A stretch of 64,000 nt of DNA from JARKPK01 sp964631235 (GTDB lineage: Bacteria; Planctomycetota; Planctomycetia; Pirellulales; Thermoguttaceae): NCBI GenBank assembly GCA_964631235.1, contig CAZVZX010000009.1:62001-126000 (forward strand), in the 5' to 3' direction. Position 1 is the stretch's first letter. Every line of letters starts with the position of its first letter. Made by a program: the position numbers and the translations under genes. This document shows, one piece after another, positions 34,335 to 43,065 of this stretch. The notes beneath the pieces are model-generated. The model did no database searches. It had not been told where the DNA came from and saw nothing but the letters and a program-made list of their open reading frames with translations.

Positions 34335-35831
34335 CTAACCTTGCCCGACCGAAGCGGCGCGGAGTTGTTCGCGTCGAGCGTGGATATCCGCCCAAGGAAG
34401 TTCGGAAGGCAAGCAGTTGCCCTTAGCCGCCAAGGCGGCCGCCACGCCGGCGGTTTCGCCCATCGGCACGGCGTTGCCCGTAACCCGATAGCTGGAATGC
34501 GCGATGAAGTCGCCGCTGATGCATCGCCCGGCGGTGAGCAGGCCTTGCACGTCTTTGGCCACCAGGGCGCGATAGGGGATGTCGTAGTATTTTACGCGGA
34601 AGTCGGCCCGCTCGATCCCTTTCTCCTTATTCGGATCGGTGGCGTGAACATCAATGGGAAACGTCACGCGGCAGACGGCATCTTCGTGCTCTTTGCTTTG
34701 CCGCAGATCATCGATCGTCACTTCGTACAGGCCTTTAATGCGCCGGCCCTCGCGAACTCCGATGTGTTCGTTTGTGGCGACGATTTGCACGTTCGTCCAC
34801 GGATCGCCGAGAGTGCGCAGGGATTCGATCAAACGGTGAACCTCGGCCCGCGAACGAAGAGTCGCCTCGGTAATGTCGGCCGCACTGAAGGCCGACACGC
34901 CGTACTCGTGATTGGCCATCATGCAGAACAGGCCGTCGCGAATGTAGAAGAGCGTCGGCTGCGCGTACGAGGGCGTAACGCCCGCCCGCTGCATCTCTTC
35001 GTATAGCCGCATCTTGGGCCGCATTTCGCCCAAGGGTTCGGCCAAACCGCGGACGAATCGGGCGACCGCCTTCGGGTCGAGCCCGACAAGCATGGCGATC
35101 ATGCTCATCGGCTGCGTTTGGCGGCTTCCCTGTCGGCCGACAGCGAAGGTGCAGCCCGCCTGGGCGGCCAGGTCGCCGTCGCCGGTGGCGTCGATGAACA
35201 CCTTTGCTCGAAACGCCTCGCGGCCCGACTTCGAGTCGGCAACGATCGTCGTCAATCGGCCCTGCTCGCAATAGGCGGCGGAAACGCGCGTGTGCAACTG
35301 CACGCGGACGCCCGCTTCGGTGCAAAGCTGTTCGAGAATCCATTTCATCCGTTCGGGCATGTAGCCCAAGTCGCTGCCGTAGATGGTAGCCGCCTTGGAG
35401 TCGAGCAATCGCTGCCGCAGTTCGGCCATGAAGCCCGACTTGTTCTTCCAATCGAGAATCCAACTGAGCAGCCCGGCGGTCCACACGCCGCCCAAACAGC
35501 CGCGGACTTCGATCAGACGGGTCTTCGCCCCGCATCGCGCAGCCGCGATTGCCGCCGACACGCCGGCCGGCCCGGCCCCGCAGACGAGCACATCGCAGTC
35601 GTCCACCAGCGGCACCCGTCGCTCGGGCTCGACGAAGGTTCGTCCCAGCACGGCGGCGTCGTTCGGTGCGGGAGACGACTGCGGCGCAGCAACCGACGGC
35701 GTTTGTGCGGCCGCGGGTTTCGGTTCTGCCTCGGCACCGAAGACCCGACCGCCCGCGGCTGCGGCAGCCAGTGCGGCGGCGCCGGCCCCCATGAAGCTTC
35801 GACGTGTTGCCCGAGATTCTTCGTTCTTCAT
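34335..35831 (-). CDS. Tat-exported FAD-dependent oxidoreductase
   Basis: This 498-residue protein has a Tat signal (R10/R11 in TRRSFMG followed by an Ala-rich stretch), so a folded cofactor-bound enzyme is exported to the periplasm. The FAD Rossmann motif is CGAGPAG at about residues 84-90, followed by the GCLGG glycine turn and, later, DATGDGDLAAQAG, the second FAD contact. The C-terminal half contains FFIRDGL-like (LFYIRDGLFCMMAN) and the RGYRVTGNAVPMGETAG-type FAD block. It belongs to the FAD_oxidored group, common in planctomycetes beside Gfo/Idh genes. The substrate is probably a carbohydrate or secondary metabolite, unproven. Confidence 0.87.
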   Translation of the reverse strand: MKNEESRATRRSFMGAGAAALAAAAAGGRVFGAEAEPKPAAAQTPSVAAPQSSPAPNDAAVLGRTFVEPERRVPLVDDCDVLVCGAGPAGVSAAIAAARCGAKTRLIEVRGCLGGVWTAGLLSWILDWKNKSGFMAELRQRLLDSKAATIYGSDLGYMPERMKWILEQLCTEAGVRVQLHTRVSAAYCEQGRLTTIVADSKSGREAFRAKVFIDATGDGDLAAQAGCTFAVGRQGSRQTQPMSMIAMLVGLDPKAVARFVRGLAEPLGEMRPKMRLYEEMQRAGVTPSYAQPTLFYIRDGLFCMMANHEYGVSAFSAADITEATLRSRAEVHRLIESLRTLGDPWTNVQIVATNEHIGVREGRRIKGLYEVTIDDLRQSKEHEDAVCRVTFPIDVHATDPNKEKGIERADFRVKYYDIPYRALVAKDVQGLLTAGRCISGDFIAHSSYRVTGNAVPMGETAGVAAALAAKGNCLPSELPWADIHARREQLRAASVGQG

Positions 35832-36022
35832 CAGTCAACCCTTTGCGATCTGCGGGAGATGTCGCACTTGGTTCGAAAGCGGCCCCCAAAACGTCGTGCA
35901 TCGCAGCGAGTGCGCAACGTCGGCCCACGGTGCCGACGATCGCAGGGCCATCATACGACCATGGGCCGAGGATTTCAAACGAATCGCCGGCGATGAGACA
36001 ACGCCCTCGCAGAGAACGCGCA

Positions 36023-37102
36023 TCAATGCAGGATATTCAACGGGGGCAGGGTGGGTTCGCGTCGCTGTTTGGCGGCGAGATTTCGGACGAGCCGCAGCAC
36101 GATCGCTTCGAGATAAGGCCGGGCGGTCGGATCGTCGAAGCTTCGGCCGATGCGTCCTTCGTCGGCCCATTGGCGCAACTGCGGCACCAGCGGCAGTTCG
36201 CCCAAGAAGGGCACCTGCAATTCGGCCGCCGCGCGCCGCGCCCCGCCCGAGCCGAACAACTCGTGCCGGCTGTTGCAATTCGGGCAGAGGAAGAAGCTCA
36301 TGTTTTCGACCATGCCGTGAACTTCGATGTTTACTTTGCGGAACATGCCCACGGCGCGCACGGCGTCGAGCAGCGCCACTTCCTGCGGCGTACAAACGAC
36401 CACGGCCCCGCTGAGCGGCAATAATTGCGAAAGCGAAAGGGCAACGTCGCCCGTGCCCGGCGGCATGTCGATCACCAAGTAGTCGAGGTCGCCCCAAGCG
36501 GTGTCGCCGAGAAATTGGGCCAGATATTTGTGGAGCATCGGGCCGCGCCAGGCCACCGGTTCGCCCGGCGGGATGAGCAGGCCCATCGACATCACGCGCA
36601 ATCCATCGACCACGATCGGCTGAATCCGGTCGCCCATCAGCACCGGCCGCTCCGAAGTGCCCAGCAGGTGCGGGATGCTCGGTCCATAGACATCGGCATC
36701 CATCAATCCGACGGCGCAGCCAGCCCGGGCAAGCCCATAGGCGAGATAGGCGGCCACCGAACTCTTTCCGACGCCGCCTTTGCCGGCCCCGACGGCCAGC
36801 ACCGTTTTGGCCGTCAGCCCGATCTCGCCGAGCTTCTCGGGTTTGCGATCGTGGCGTTCGACGACGACTTCGATGTTCCGATCGGGAAACTTGCCGCGAA
36901 GCAACGCGAGCAGCTCTTCGCGGGTTTCGTTCCACAGCGGCGCGCTATGGGTGGTCAGGCCGAGCGCGACTTCAATGCGATCGCCATCGCAGACAAGCCG
37001 ATGAACCTGCTCCATTTGAACGATGCTTCGCCCCGACTCGGGATCGGCAAAACCGGCAAGAACCTCGCGGACGATTTCTTCATTCAAAGGCGTTGCAGCC
37101 AT
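36023..37102 (-). CDS. mrp: Mrp/ApbC P-loop iron-sulfur carrier ATPase
   Basis: This 359-residue protein has an N-terminal MIP18-like domain (about 1-85) followed by the P-loop ATPase. The deviant Walker A AGKGGVGKSSV is at 107-115. DADVYGPSIPHLLG follows, then the VIDMPPGTGD Walker B-like block and the CPNC motif near 285 that carries a bridging Fe-S cluster. It scaffolds or transfers Fe-S clusters to apoproteins. The ATG at 37102 is preferred because GGAG lies 7 bp upstream; another ATG is 12 bp earlier. It lies 163 bp downstream of the 232-residue receiver-like gene and could be in its operon. Confidence 0.93.
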   Translation of the reverse strand: MAATPLNEEIVREVLAGFADPESGRSIVQMEQVHRLVCDGDRIEVALGLTTHSAPLWNETREELLALLRGKFPDRNIEVVVERHDRKPEKLGEIGLTAKTVLAVGAGKGGVGKSSVAAYLAYGLARAGCAVGLMDADVYGPSIPHLLGTSERPVLMGDRIQPIVVDGLRVMSMGLLIPPGEPVAWRGPMLHKYLAQFLGDTAWGDLDYLVIDMPPGTGDVALSLSQLLPLSGAVVVCTPQEVALLDAVRAVGMFRKVNIEVHGMVENMSFFLCPNCNSRHELFGSGGARRAAAELQVPFLGELPLVPQLRQWADEGRIGRSFDDPTARPYLEAIVLRLVRNLAAKQRREPTLPPLNILH

Positions 37103-37265
37103 AGAGCGCTCCATTGGTGCAATATTGACAGGGACGAATGTAGTTGAGGAAATCTCGGTTGAAACCGAATTGTTGTCTTTTGTGAGAACACAGAAACGAA
37201 AACGAACGAGACTCTTGACATAGGCGGCGTCGATCTCGGAGGAAGTTGCACAATACTCATTCGCT

Positions 37266-37964
37266 TCAATCAGCGGAAGACGGGCCGTCGGGCCGATCGG
37301 CAACGGTTCGACGCCGGCCCGAAGCCGCATCGTCCGGCAGCGCCCACGGCATCCGCGCGATCAGCCGCTTCCAGGGCGACAGGTTCAACACCGGCGAAAG
37401 CCGGGCATGGCGAATCCAAAGCCCACAGAGCGCGCCGGCCTGTCGCGGCGACCAACAGCAAGCGGTGGCACCGGCCCGGCGCAAGCCCCATTCGCGCGAG
37501 GCCCAACGACGCGAGCCGATCACGACGCAGCGCGCCCGCGGATAGTCGCGTTTCATCAGGCTCAGCAGATCGAGTATTCGCTTCGCGTCGGCCTGGGTGT
37601 ATTCCACGCACACGATGGCCGCTGGGTGTGCGCCAAGGGCATCGACCAGATCTGCCGCGAAGGCTGCTCGTCGCCAACGCAAAAGCGGGACCGTACTGTC
37701 TGCGAATGCGTCGAGCCAACTTTGGCGCAGAACGACTTCCCACAACGGATCGTCCACCTTCACCGCGAAACAGCCCGACGAGATCGGCCTTAGCAGCGAG
37801 TCTCCTTCGCCCAACGCGAACGACGCCCCGTCAAAAGCACGGTCATCCGATAGGCCGGCATCGATTCGAGCCGCTGCCTGACCAAGGGAATCGCACTCGA
37901 TCGCCTCGGCCGGGCCGATTTCGTTCGTTTCGTCGGGCGGGCGGCGGGGTCGGCGATGGTTCAT
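37266..37964 (-). CDS. Receiver-like protein lacking phosphoacceptor residues
   Basis: This 232-residue protein overlaps the stop of the NtrC-like gene (ATGA), so they are coupled. The first 60 residues look disordered (RRPRRPPDETN). Residues about 115-182 (AAIVCVEYTQADAKRILDLL, then ARCVVIGSRRWASREWGLRR) have the strand-helix alternation of a receiver domain. There is no aspartate at the phosphoacceptor position and the conserved T/S and K region is replaced by ACCWSPRQAG. Function as a pseudo-receiver is an inference from fold pattern. It is transcribed with the PAS/AAA/Fis gene. Confidence 0.65.
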   Translation of the reverse strand: MNHRRPRRPPDETNEIGPAEAIECDSLGQAAARIDAGLSDDRAFDGASFALGEGDSLLRPISSGCFAVKVDDPLWEVVLRQSWLDAFADSTVPLLRWRRAAFAADLVDALGAHPAAIVCVEYTQADAKRILDLLSLMKRDYPRARCVVIGSRRWASREWGLRRAGATACCWSPRQAGALCGLWIRHARLSPVLNLSPWKRLIARMPWALPDDAASGRRRTVADRPDGPSSAD

Positions 37965-39700
37965 GCCTCCGGCTCCGTCGGCGGTTCGGCTTCTTCGAAG
38001 ATGGGCATTCCGTCGTCCTCGCCGACATCGGCGGTCGATGGTTCGCGGCCTTCGTCCGGCCCCGGCGCAACAGTTGACTGAGCTTCGCCGGATCGCATGG
38101 CCGATTGCGTCGGCCCGGGCGTCTGTTGATCGCGGCTCTCGTCGTCGAGCGGTCTCGGTCGTCGTCGCGCAGGCCTGCGCGCTTTGCCCGTCTCAGGCAG
38201 GTCGGCCTGCTCGGGGCCGCTCGCCGACGTTGGAGACGTTGCGACCGAGTCTTCCCCAGTCGAGGCGTTTGTGGGCGAGGTGCCTGTGGCGCCGGCGAGT
38301 TCGCTGGCATCGGCTAGACCCAACGCGATCATGCGTCGGTAAAGGCGGGGACGGCTGATTCCCAACAGGCGCGCCGTTGCGGCTCGATTCCTGCGCGTCA
38401 GTCGCAGTGCCCGCGAAATCAGTTCCTTCTCTGCTTGTCGAAGGAAGGCGTCGAGTCGGATGCGCGGCCATCGCGACCGTCGGCGGCGGGCGTCGAGCGT
38501 CCAAAAGATTCGTCGCGGCAGATCGGCGGGCACAACGATCGTTCCTTCGGCGCGCGCGTGCGCCTGACGCACGAATTGTTCGAGTTCAGCGGCATCGCCG
38601 GGCCAGTGGTACTGGTCGAGTAAATCGAGCGCCTCGGGCGAAAACCGTTCGACTTGCTTCTGCCCGGCGGCGTTGCATCGTTCGAGGAAGAATTGAGCCA
38701 ACAGCGGAATGTCTTCGCGCCGCTCGACCAGCGGAGGAATGGCGACGACGATCGCCGCAATGGTTGCCAGCAGCTCCGGCAGAATCAACTCTTTGAAGAC
38801 ACCGGCGGCATCGCGTCGCTCGACGGTGGCCATCACGCGCAGCGGGAATCTCGGCCCGCGAATCTCCTCCCAAACGCTTCGCTGCCATGGTTCGGAAAGA
38901 AGGTCGATTCGCAGAAGCAGCAAGGTGCTTCGGCCTGTTGCGCGACCGACGGCCGCGCCGGCGGCTACGGCCCGAATGCTCGATCGGATCATCTCGTCGT
39001 CGAGCACGGCACAATCAACCGGCACCAGCGCGCCGGCTGCATCAGGCTCCGTGCCGAAGTGGGCCGCCGTGGCAATCTGTTCCAGCCGCGATCCCGGCGG
39101 TCCGACGAACAGCACATTGGCCCGCGATGCCTCGGCCGCCTCGACCTGCCGCACTACCCACCGCATGGCCGGACTGCGCGCGATCAGTTGTTCGATTCCG
39201 TGATGGAGAGCCGCCTCGCGCACGGCGCGTTGCACCCACAGATGCCATTGGGCGTCGTCGGGCTGAGATTCCCAATCGATCGGCCGCAACGGCGAGTCGT
39301 TTTCTTCGGACGGTTCGGCGGCCTCGACGATCACGAGAATGCCCACCGGCCGAGTTTCGCGGCTGATCTTCTCATTGCTCAACCGCAACGGGAGAAAGGC
39401 CGCGCGGCGCGGCTGCGGCGAATCGCTCGGCAGGCAGATCAAGTCTTCGGTCGATTGGCCGCGTTCGGTGCGCGGCGGAGCGGCCAACGCGGCGGCAATG
39501 GCTTCGGGCCCCGCAGGCTCCATCGGCGTTTGATAGAGGCATGTCCGACCGAGCAGTTCGTTGAACGGCAAGCCGACCCAGGCCAAACATGCGTTGTTGG
39601 CAAACACGATTCGGCGTTGCTCGTCGAGCACATACACCGGTTCCGCGGCGTTCTGCAACACCCGAAGCAAACCAGATAGGGGAAGGCGGCGGTGCGGCAT
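37961..39700 (-). CDS. PAS and degenerate NtrC-type AAA+ protein with Fis HTH
   Basis: This 579-residue protein starts MPHRRLPLSG. The order is a PAS domain (8-60, EPVYVLDEQRRIVFANN), a linker, an NtrC-like AAA+ core (about 168-395), a Fis-type HTH (416-462, ATARLLGISRPRLYRRM) and a disordered acidic tail. The core keeps IPPLVERREDIPLLAQFF and YHWPGDAAELEQFV, but Walker A is GPPGSRLE, with Leu206 replacing the essential Lys. The GAFTGA sigma-54 loop is absent and Walker B is LLLLRIDLL. ATP hydrolysis and open-complex formation are therefore unlikely. It is probably a DNA-binding regulator with a lost motor. Its ATG is followed by the receiver-like gene. Confidence 0.8.
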   Translation of the reverse strand: MPHRRLPLSGLLRVLQNAAEPVYVLDEQRRIVFANNACLAWVGLPFNELLGRTCLYQTPMEPAGPEAIAAALAAPPRTERGQSTEDLICLPSDSPQPRRAAFLPLRLSNEKISRETRPVGILVIVEAAEPSEENDSPLRPIDWESQPDDAQWHLWVQRAVREAALHHGIEQLIARSPAMRWVVRQVEAAEASRANVLFVGPPGSRLEQIATAAHFGTEPDAAGALVPVDCAVLDDEMIRSSIRAVAAGAAVGRATGRSTLLLLRIDLLSEPWQRSVWEEIRGPRFPLRVMATVERRDAAGVFKELILPELLATIAAIVVAIPPLVERREDIPLLAQFFLERCNAAGQKQVERFSPEALDLLDQYHWPGDAAELEQFVRQAHARAEGTIVVPADLPRRIFWTLDARRRRSRWPRIRLDAFLRQAEKELISRALRLTRRNRAATARLLGISRPRLYRRMIALGLADASELAGATGTSPTNASTGEDSVATSPTSASGPEQADLPETGKARRPARRRPRPLDDESRDQQTPGPTQSAMRSGEAQSTVAPGPDEGREPSTADVGEDDGMPIFEEAEPPTEPEA

Positions 39701-40314
39701 CTTCGCTTGCAACGGCAGAGGACAACGCCTCGGACGAAAACCCCGCAACGCAGGGCGTGAACCCGGCCTGCGTCATCGGGAAGGAAACGGCGGTCGAAGG
39801 GAATCGGGCGAAAAAAGCCAATCGCAGCCGATTACGGACAGGGAACGACCGATCCGCTTCACGCGCCCGAGGTTTCCGTTTCGGAGCGAGGGCCTCAGCC
39901 GCGATTGCTGACGCACCGGGCGGTTCCCCCCTTGCCGACATGCCCATGCACTGCGATCATACGCCGAACGGCCCCCGGCGGCAATCCCGCCTCGATGGAA
40001 GCATTGCGCACCGAAGCCGAAAAGAGGGCGCAACTCAGCGGCCCGATTGAACGCGACTCGTTCTCCGCGGGTGAGCGGCTTGTGAGGGAATCGAACAGCG
40101 AGTCGCTTGCTGATTCGGGCAAGGTGTGCATTCGGTCGGCCGGTCGGCGGCCGGTGGTGACGCCGTTGTATCCGACCGGTCGGCCGGCTGAGGAAGAGAC
40201 ATGCTTCCCGACGGGAACGCCTCGCGGGCATCGTGTGTATCGCCTTGGTTTGTCGGTTGCGATCGAAGGCAGCCCGAAGTCGGCCGGGGCGACGCCGTCT
40301 GAGGAAAACGGTTG
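39701..40314. other. Intergenic region between divergent genes
   Basis: About 610 bp separates the divergent PAS/NtrC-like gene and the 40315 gene. No gene, repeat or RNA was recognised; the antisense-looking frame across it has no supporting features. Confidence 0.4.
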
Positions 40315-40800
40315 ATGTCGCATCCAGAACAGCCCCCGGGCGGCCCAGTGCCGCTTTCGACCTACGCGGATCGCTTGCTGGAAGTGCAACGCGAGTTTCT
40401 TCTCTTTCGCGACCGAATCGTTGTGCGGGCGCGTTGGTGGAGCGGCCGAAGCTACGAGCACGTTGTCCAAACGGCCGATCTGTCGGGCGAGGTCCGTGAA
40501 ACCGTCGTTCGATACCGCATCCACCGTTATGCCGGCTGGGTGTTGGCCGTTGGTGCGCTGGTGTTTGCCGCCTGTTTCTACTATGCCGACATTGCATGGC
40601 TTCAGCCGATCGGCTATGTCGCCTTGGCTGTTTCCGCCGTGGGCGGCGTTGTGATGGCCCTGACCCACCGGAACCGCCGCATCCGTTTTGCGCGGTTTCT
40701 CGATCGCTCGGGACGAATCGTCCTCGATATCGCCGATGCCGGGAGCACGGCCGAAGACTTCTCTGCGTTCGTCCGCGCGGTCCAACGCCAATGCCGATAG
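40315..40800 (+). CDS. Two-pass membrane protein, unknown function
   Basis: This 161-residue protein starts at an ATG directly after an in-frame TTG. Its cytoplasmic N-part (SYEHVVQTADLSGEVRETVV) precedes two helices, about residues 73-90 (AGWVLAVGALVFAACFYY) and 97-116 (PIGYVALAVSAVGGVVMALT). A soluble C-terminus follows (FARFLDRSGRIVLDIADAG). I do not recognise it. Nothing in its neighbours suggests a function. Confidence 0.6.
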   Translation: MSHPEQPPGGPVPLSTYADRLLEVQREFLLFRDRIVVRARWWSGRSYEHVVQTADLSGEVRETVVRYRIHRYAGWVLAVGALVFAACFYYADIAWLQPIGYVALAVSAVGGVVMALTHRNRRIRFARFLDRSGRIVLDIADAGSTAEDFSAFVRAVQRQCR

Positions 40801-40934
40801 CAACGCGGATGACCTTGGCCGGGTTCCGCAGCCGGGCAGGCTCTTGCCGGTTCGACTCGAAGCGACGCTTGCGTTGTTGCATAAGGGCGACGATGATGCG
40901 TCGCCGGACAGAGGACGGTCTGTCCCAAAAGCCT

Positions 40935-41621
40935 CTATCGTTGCACCAAGGCGTCGAGAAAGCCTTCGAGCAGCGAAGTCGTGCGTGCAAGCATTTCGTC
41001 CGAGGGCAGAAGCTGGTCGGCCGATTGAACGAACGGGCCGGGCTGCAATTCGTCGGAGCAATGAGCGATCATCCGTTCGATCGATTCGCGGCTGTATTCG
41101 ATATGAAATTGCAGACCGACGACACGGTCGCCCCAAAGAAACGCCTGGTGACGACAGGCTTCGCTCGAAGCGAGCAGCCGTGCGCCGGGGGCGATGGCGA
41201 ACGTGTCGCCGTGCCAATGAAAGGCGAGCACCTCTTCGGGCCAAACGGCCAGCGGCGACTGGCGCGCGGCCTCGGTCAGACGCACGGGAAACCAACCGAT
41301 TTCGCGATGCGGGTTTCGAGTTACCGGCCCGCCGAGCACATCGGAGATCAACTGTGCGCCAAGGCACACGCCCAAGACGAACTTTCCGTCGTCAATTGCC
41401 TGGCGAATGAACGCCTTCTCTTCAACCAGCCAGGGAAAGCGATCGTGTTCGTAGATGTTCATCGGGCCGCCCATGATCGCCAGGAAGTCGTAGTCGCGAT
41501 GCGCGGGCAGGGGCGTTTCGCCCATCAGGCCATGCGTCAACGAGAATCCTCGCCGGCGCGCCCAGGGAGCGATGTTCGCAGCGTCTTCGAAGGGAACGTG
41601 TTGCAGACAATGAATGCGCAT
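40935..41621 (-). CDS. Class I glutamine amidotransferase (GMP-synthase-like)
   Basis: This 228-residue protein carries the Cys-His-Glu triad of class I glutamine amidotransferases: C86 in GVCLGAQ, H173 and E175 in LQFHIEY. The N-terminal fold IHCLQHVPFED and the GGPMNIYEHD block resemble stand-alone GATases of the GuaA-like/YfeJ group. The acceptor domain is not fused, so its partner or substrate is unknown. The ATG at 41621 was chosen; the frame is open further upstream through an LR repeat, which is not coding. The LR copy lies 126 bp upstream, same orientation. Confidence 0.88.
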   Translation of the reverse strand: MRIHCLQHVPFEDAANIAPWARRRGFSLTHGLMGETPLPAHRDYDFLAIMGGPMNIYEHDRFPWLVEEKAFIRQAIDDGKFVLGVCLGAQLISDVLGGPVTRNPHREIGWFPVRLTEAARQSPLAVWPEEVLAFHWHGDTFAIAPGARLLASSEACRHQAFLWGDRVVGLQFHIEYSRESIERMIAHCSDELQPGPFVQSADQLLPSDEMLARTTSLLEGFLDALVQR

Positions 41622-41746
41622 GCGGGCTACCCTTGAAACAGACGGTGGCACGGCGCCCTCATTGGCGCAACGTGCGCGAGACGGCAATAGCCCGGCAGTC
41701 GGAGCCGACCGGCCGGCCGGCGGCGCCCAACCAATCGAAACATCCA

Positions 41747-41843
41747 AACAAAACCGCGGAAAACGGAAAGCGGCTCGAATTGCATCCCTGCGCAATCGAC
41801 CGCTTCGCTGCGCTGGCGGCTGCTTCCGCAATTGTGTGAAACT
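41747..41843 (-). repeat. LR leader repeat, copy 6, upstream of the amidotransferase
   Basis: In gene direction: CACAATTGCGGAAGCAGCC, GCAGCGAAGCGGTCGATTGC, then GAGCCGCTTTCCGTTTTCCG and CGGTTTTGTTTGG. CCGC and GCGG can pair with a T run after. The amidotransferase start is 126 bp downstream. Confidence 0.85.
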
Positions 41844-42098
41844 ATTTGGCAGATCGGTTGCGCGTCAAGCATAGACGACTTACCGATTCCTTGGCAAGTA
41901 CCGGGCGTTGTTCGGCCCGCAGAAACGGGAATGCACCCTGCAAGGGGCGCACGGTTGCAAACCCCAATCGCCGCGAGAATAATGTCGGCTGGCTTAAGCA
42001 AACAATTTCGTCGCAAGACGATTGCTTGCCATAGTGCGGGCGAGCGTTTCAAAAGAGACGATTGCCGAAGAGCTTTCGTTTGATAACGCGATATCGTC

Positions 42099-42911
42099 AT
42101 GTCAAGTGTTGCGGAGCAATTAGATACGACGGTCGAGATCGTTACGCCCGAGAACATCGCCTTCCGCTATGCGTTGGCCGGTCCGTTTTCGCGGCTGCGG
42201 GCGTACGGCATCGACTTGGCGATTCGGATCGGGACCGCGATTGCGTTGGCGATCGGCGCGGTGACGGTTTTCGGCACGATGGGATGGGGCGGTGTCGGCT
42301 TCGGTTTCACGTTGGTTGGTTGGTTCGTCTTGGCGTTTTTCTACGGCGGCGTGTTCGAGGCCTATTGGAACGGGCAAACGCCGGGAAAGCGAGTGGTCGG
42401 CATCCGCGTGCTGACCGTTGACGGGCGGCCGATCAACGGCGTGCAGGCGGTATTGCGGAATATCCTTCGAATGGCCGATATGCTTCCGTTCCTCTTTGCC
42501 GAGGCCGGACTGTTGGGTCTTTACCAGGTTGGGCTGTGGACGATGATCGGCAACGCCCGCTTCCAACGGTTGGGCGACTTGGTGTGCGGCACCATGGTTG
42601 TCGTCGAAGAGAGCGCGCGGATCGCCGCGACGGCCAAGTTCCACGCGCCGCAGATTCTGGAAATTGCAAGCCTGATTCCGCCGAACTACGTGCCGAGCCG
42701 TTCCCTGGCCAAGGCGTTGATGGCCTACGTCGAGCGCCGCGGACAGTTCTCGCCGCAGAGGCGAAACGAGCTGGCTCAACACTTGGCGGCGCCGTTGCGA
42801 ACCGTTTTTCAGATGCCCGCCGATGTGCCGCCCGATGTGCTGCTGTGCGCGGCCTATCAGCGTTGGTTCGGCGAACGAAGGGTGGAGGAGACGGTGCCGC
42901 ACGCGGCCTGA
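42099..42911 (+). CDS. RDD family membrane protein
   Basis: This 270-residue protein has the RDD N-terminal signature (FSRLRAYGIDLAIRIG) with the conserved Arg and Asp pairs, three membrane helices and the GQTPGKRVVGIRVLTVDGRP turn. The soluble C-terminal half (about 150-270) is helical with ARIAATAKFHAPQILEIASL. RDD proteins are inner-membrane transport- or secretion-associated proteins of unclear function. It is followed 154 bp later by a SpoIIM gene on the same strand; the RDD/SpoIIM pair is common in non-sporulating bacteria. Confidence 0.88.
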   Translation: MSSVAEQLDTTVEIVTPENIAFRYALAGPFSRLRAYGIDLAIRIGTAIALAIGAVTVFGTMGWGGVGFGFTLVGWFVLAFFYGGVFEAYWNGQTPGKRVVGIRVLTVDGRPINGVQAVLRNILRMADMLPFLFAEAGLLGLYQVGLWTMIGNARFQRLGDLVCGTMVVVEESARIAATAKFHAPQILEIASLIPPNYVPSRSLAKALMAYVERRGQFSPQRRNELAQHLAAPLRTVFQMPADVPPDVLLCAAYQRWFGERRVEETVPHAA

Positions 42912-43065
42912 GCGGTCGCTGTGAACCGCGAGACGGCGCGGAACCAGCCGCCGGCGCAGCGAGGGAGGGCCGGCCGCACGAGCAGAGTTCGCTGTCTTCC
43001 GCAGGCGTCGCGGCGTTGCGTCCTCAGCAGGGCCGTTGAATTATTTGTTCGGCAGAGGCCGTTCG

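Noticed and set aside
39895..41367. A 490-codon minus-strand frame
   Set aside because: Antisense to the 40315 membrane protein and overlapping the amidotransferase in another frame. Arg-rich, no domain.
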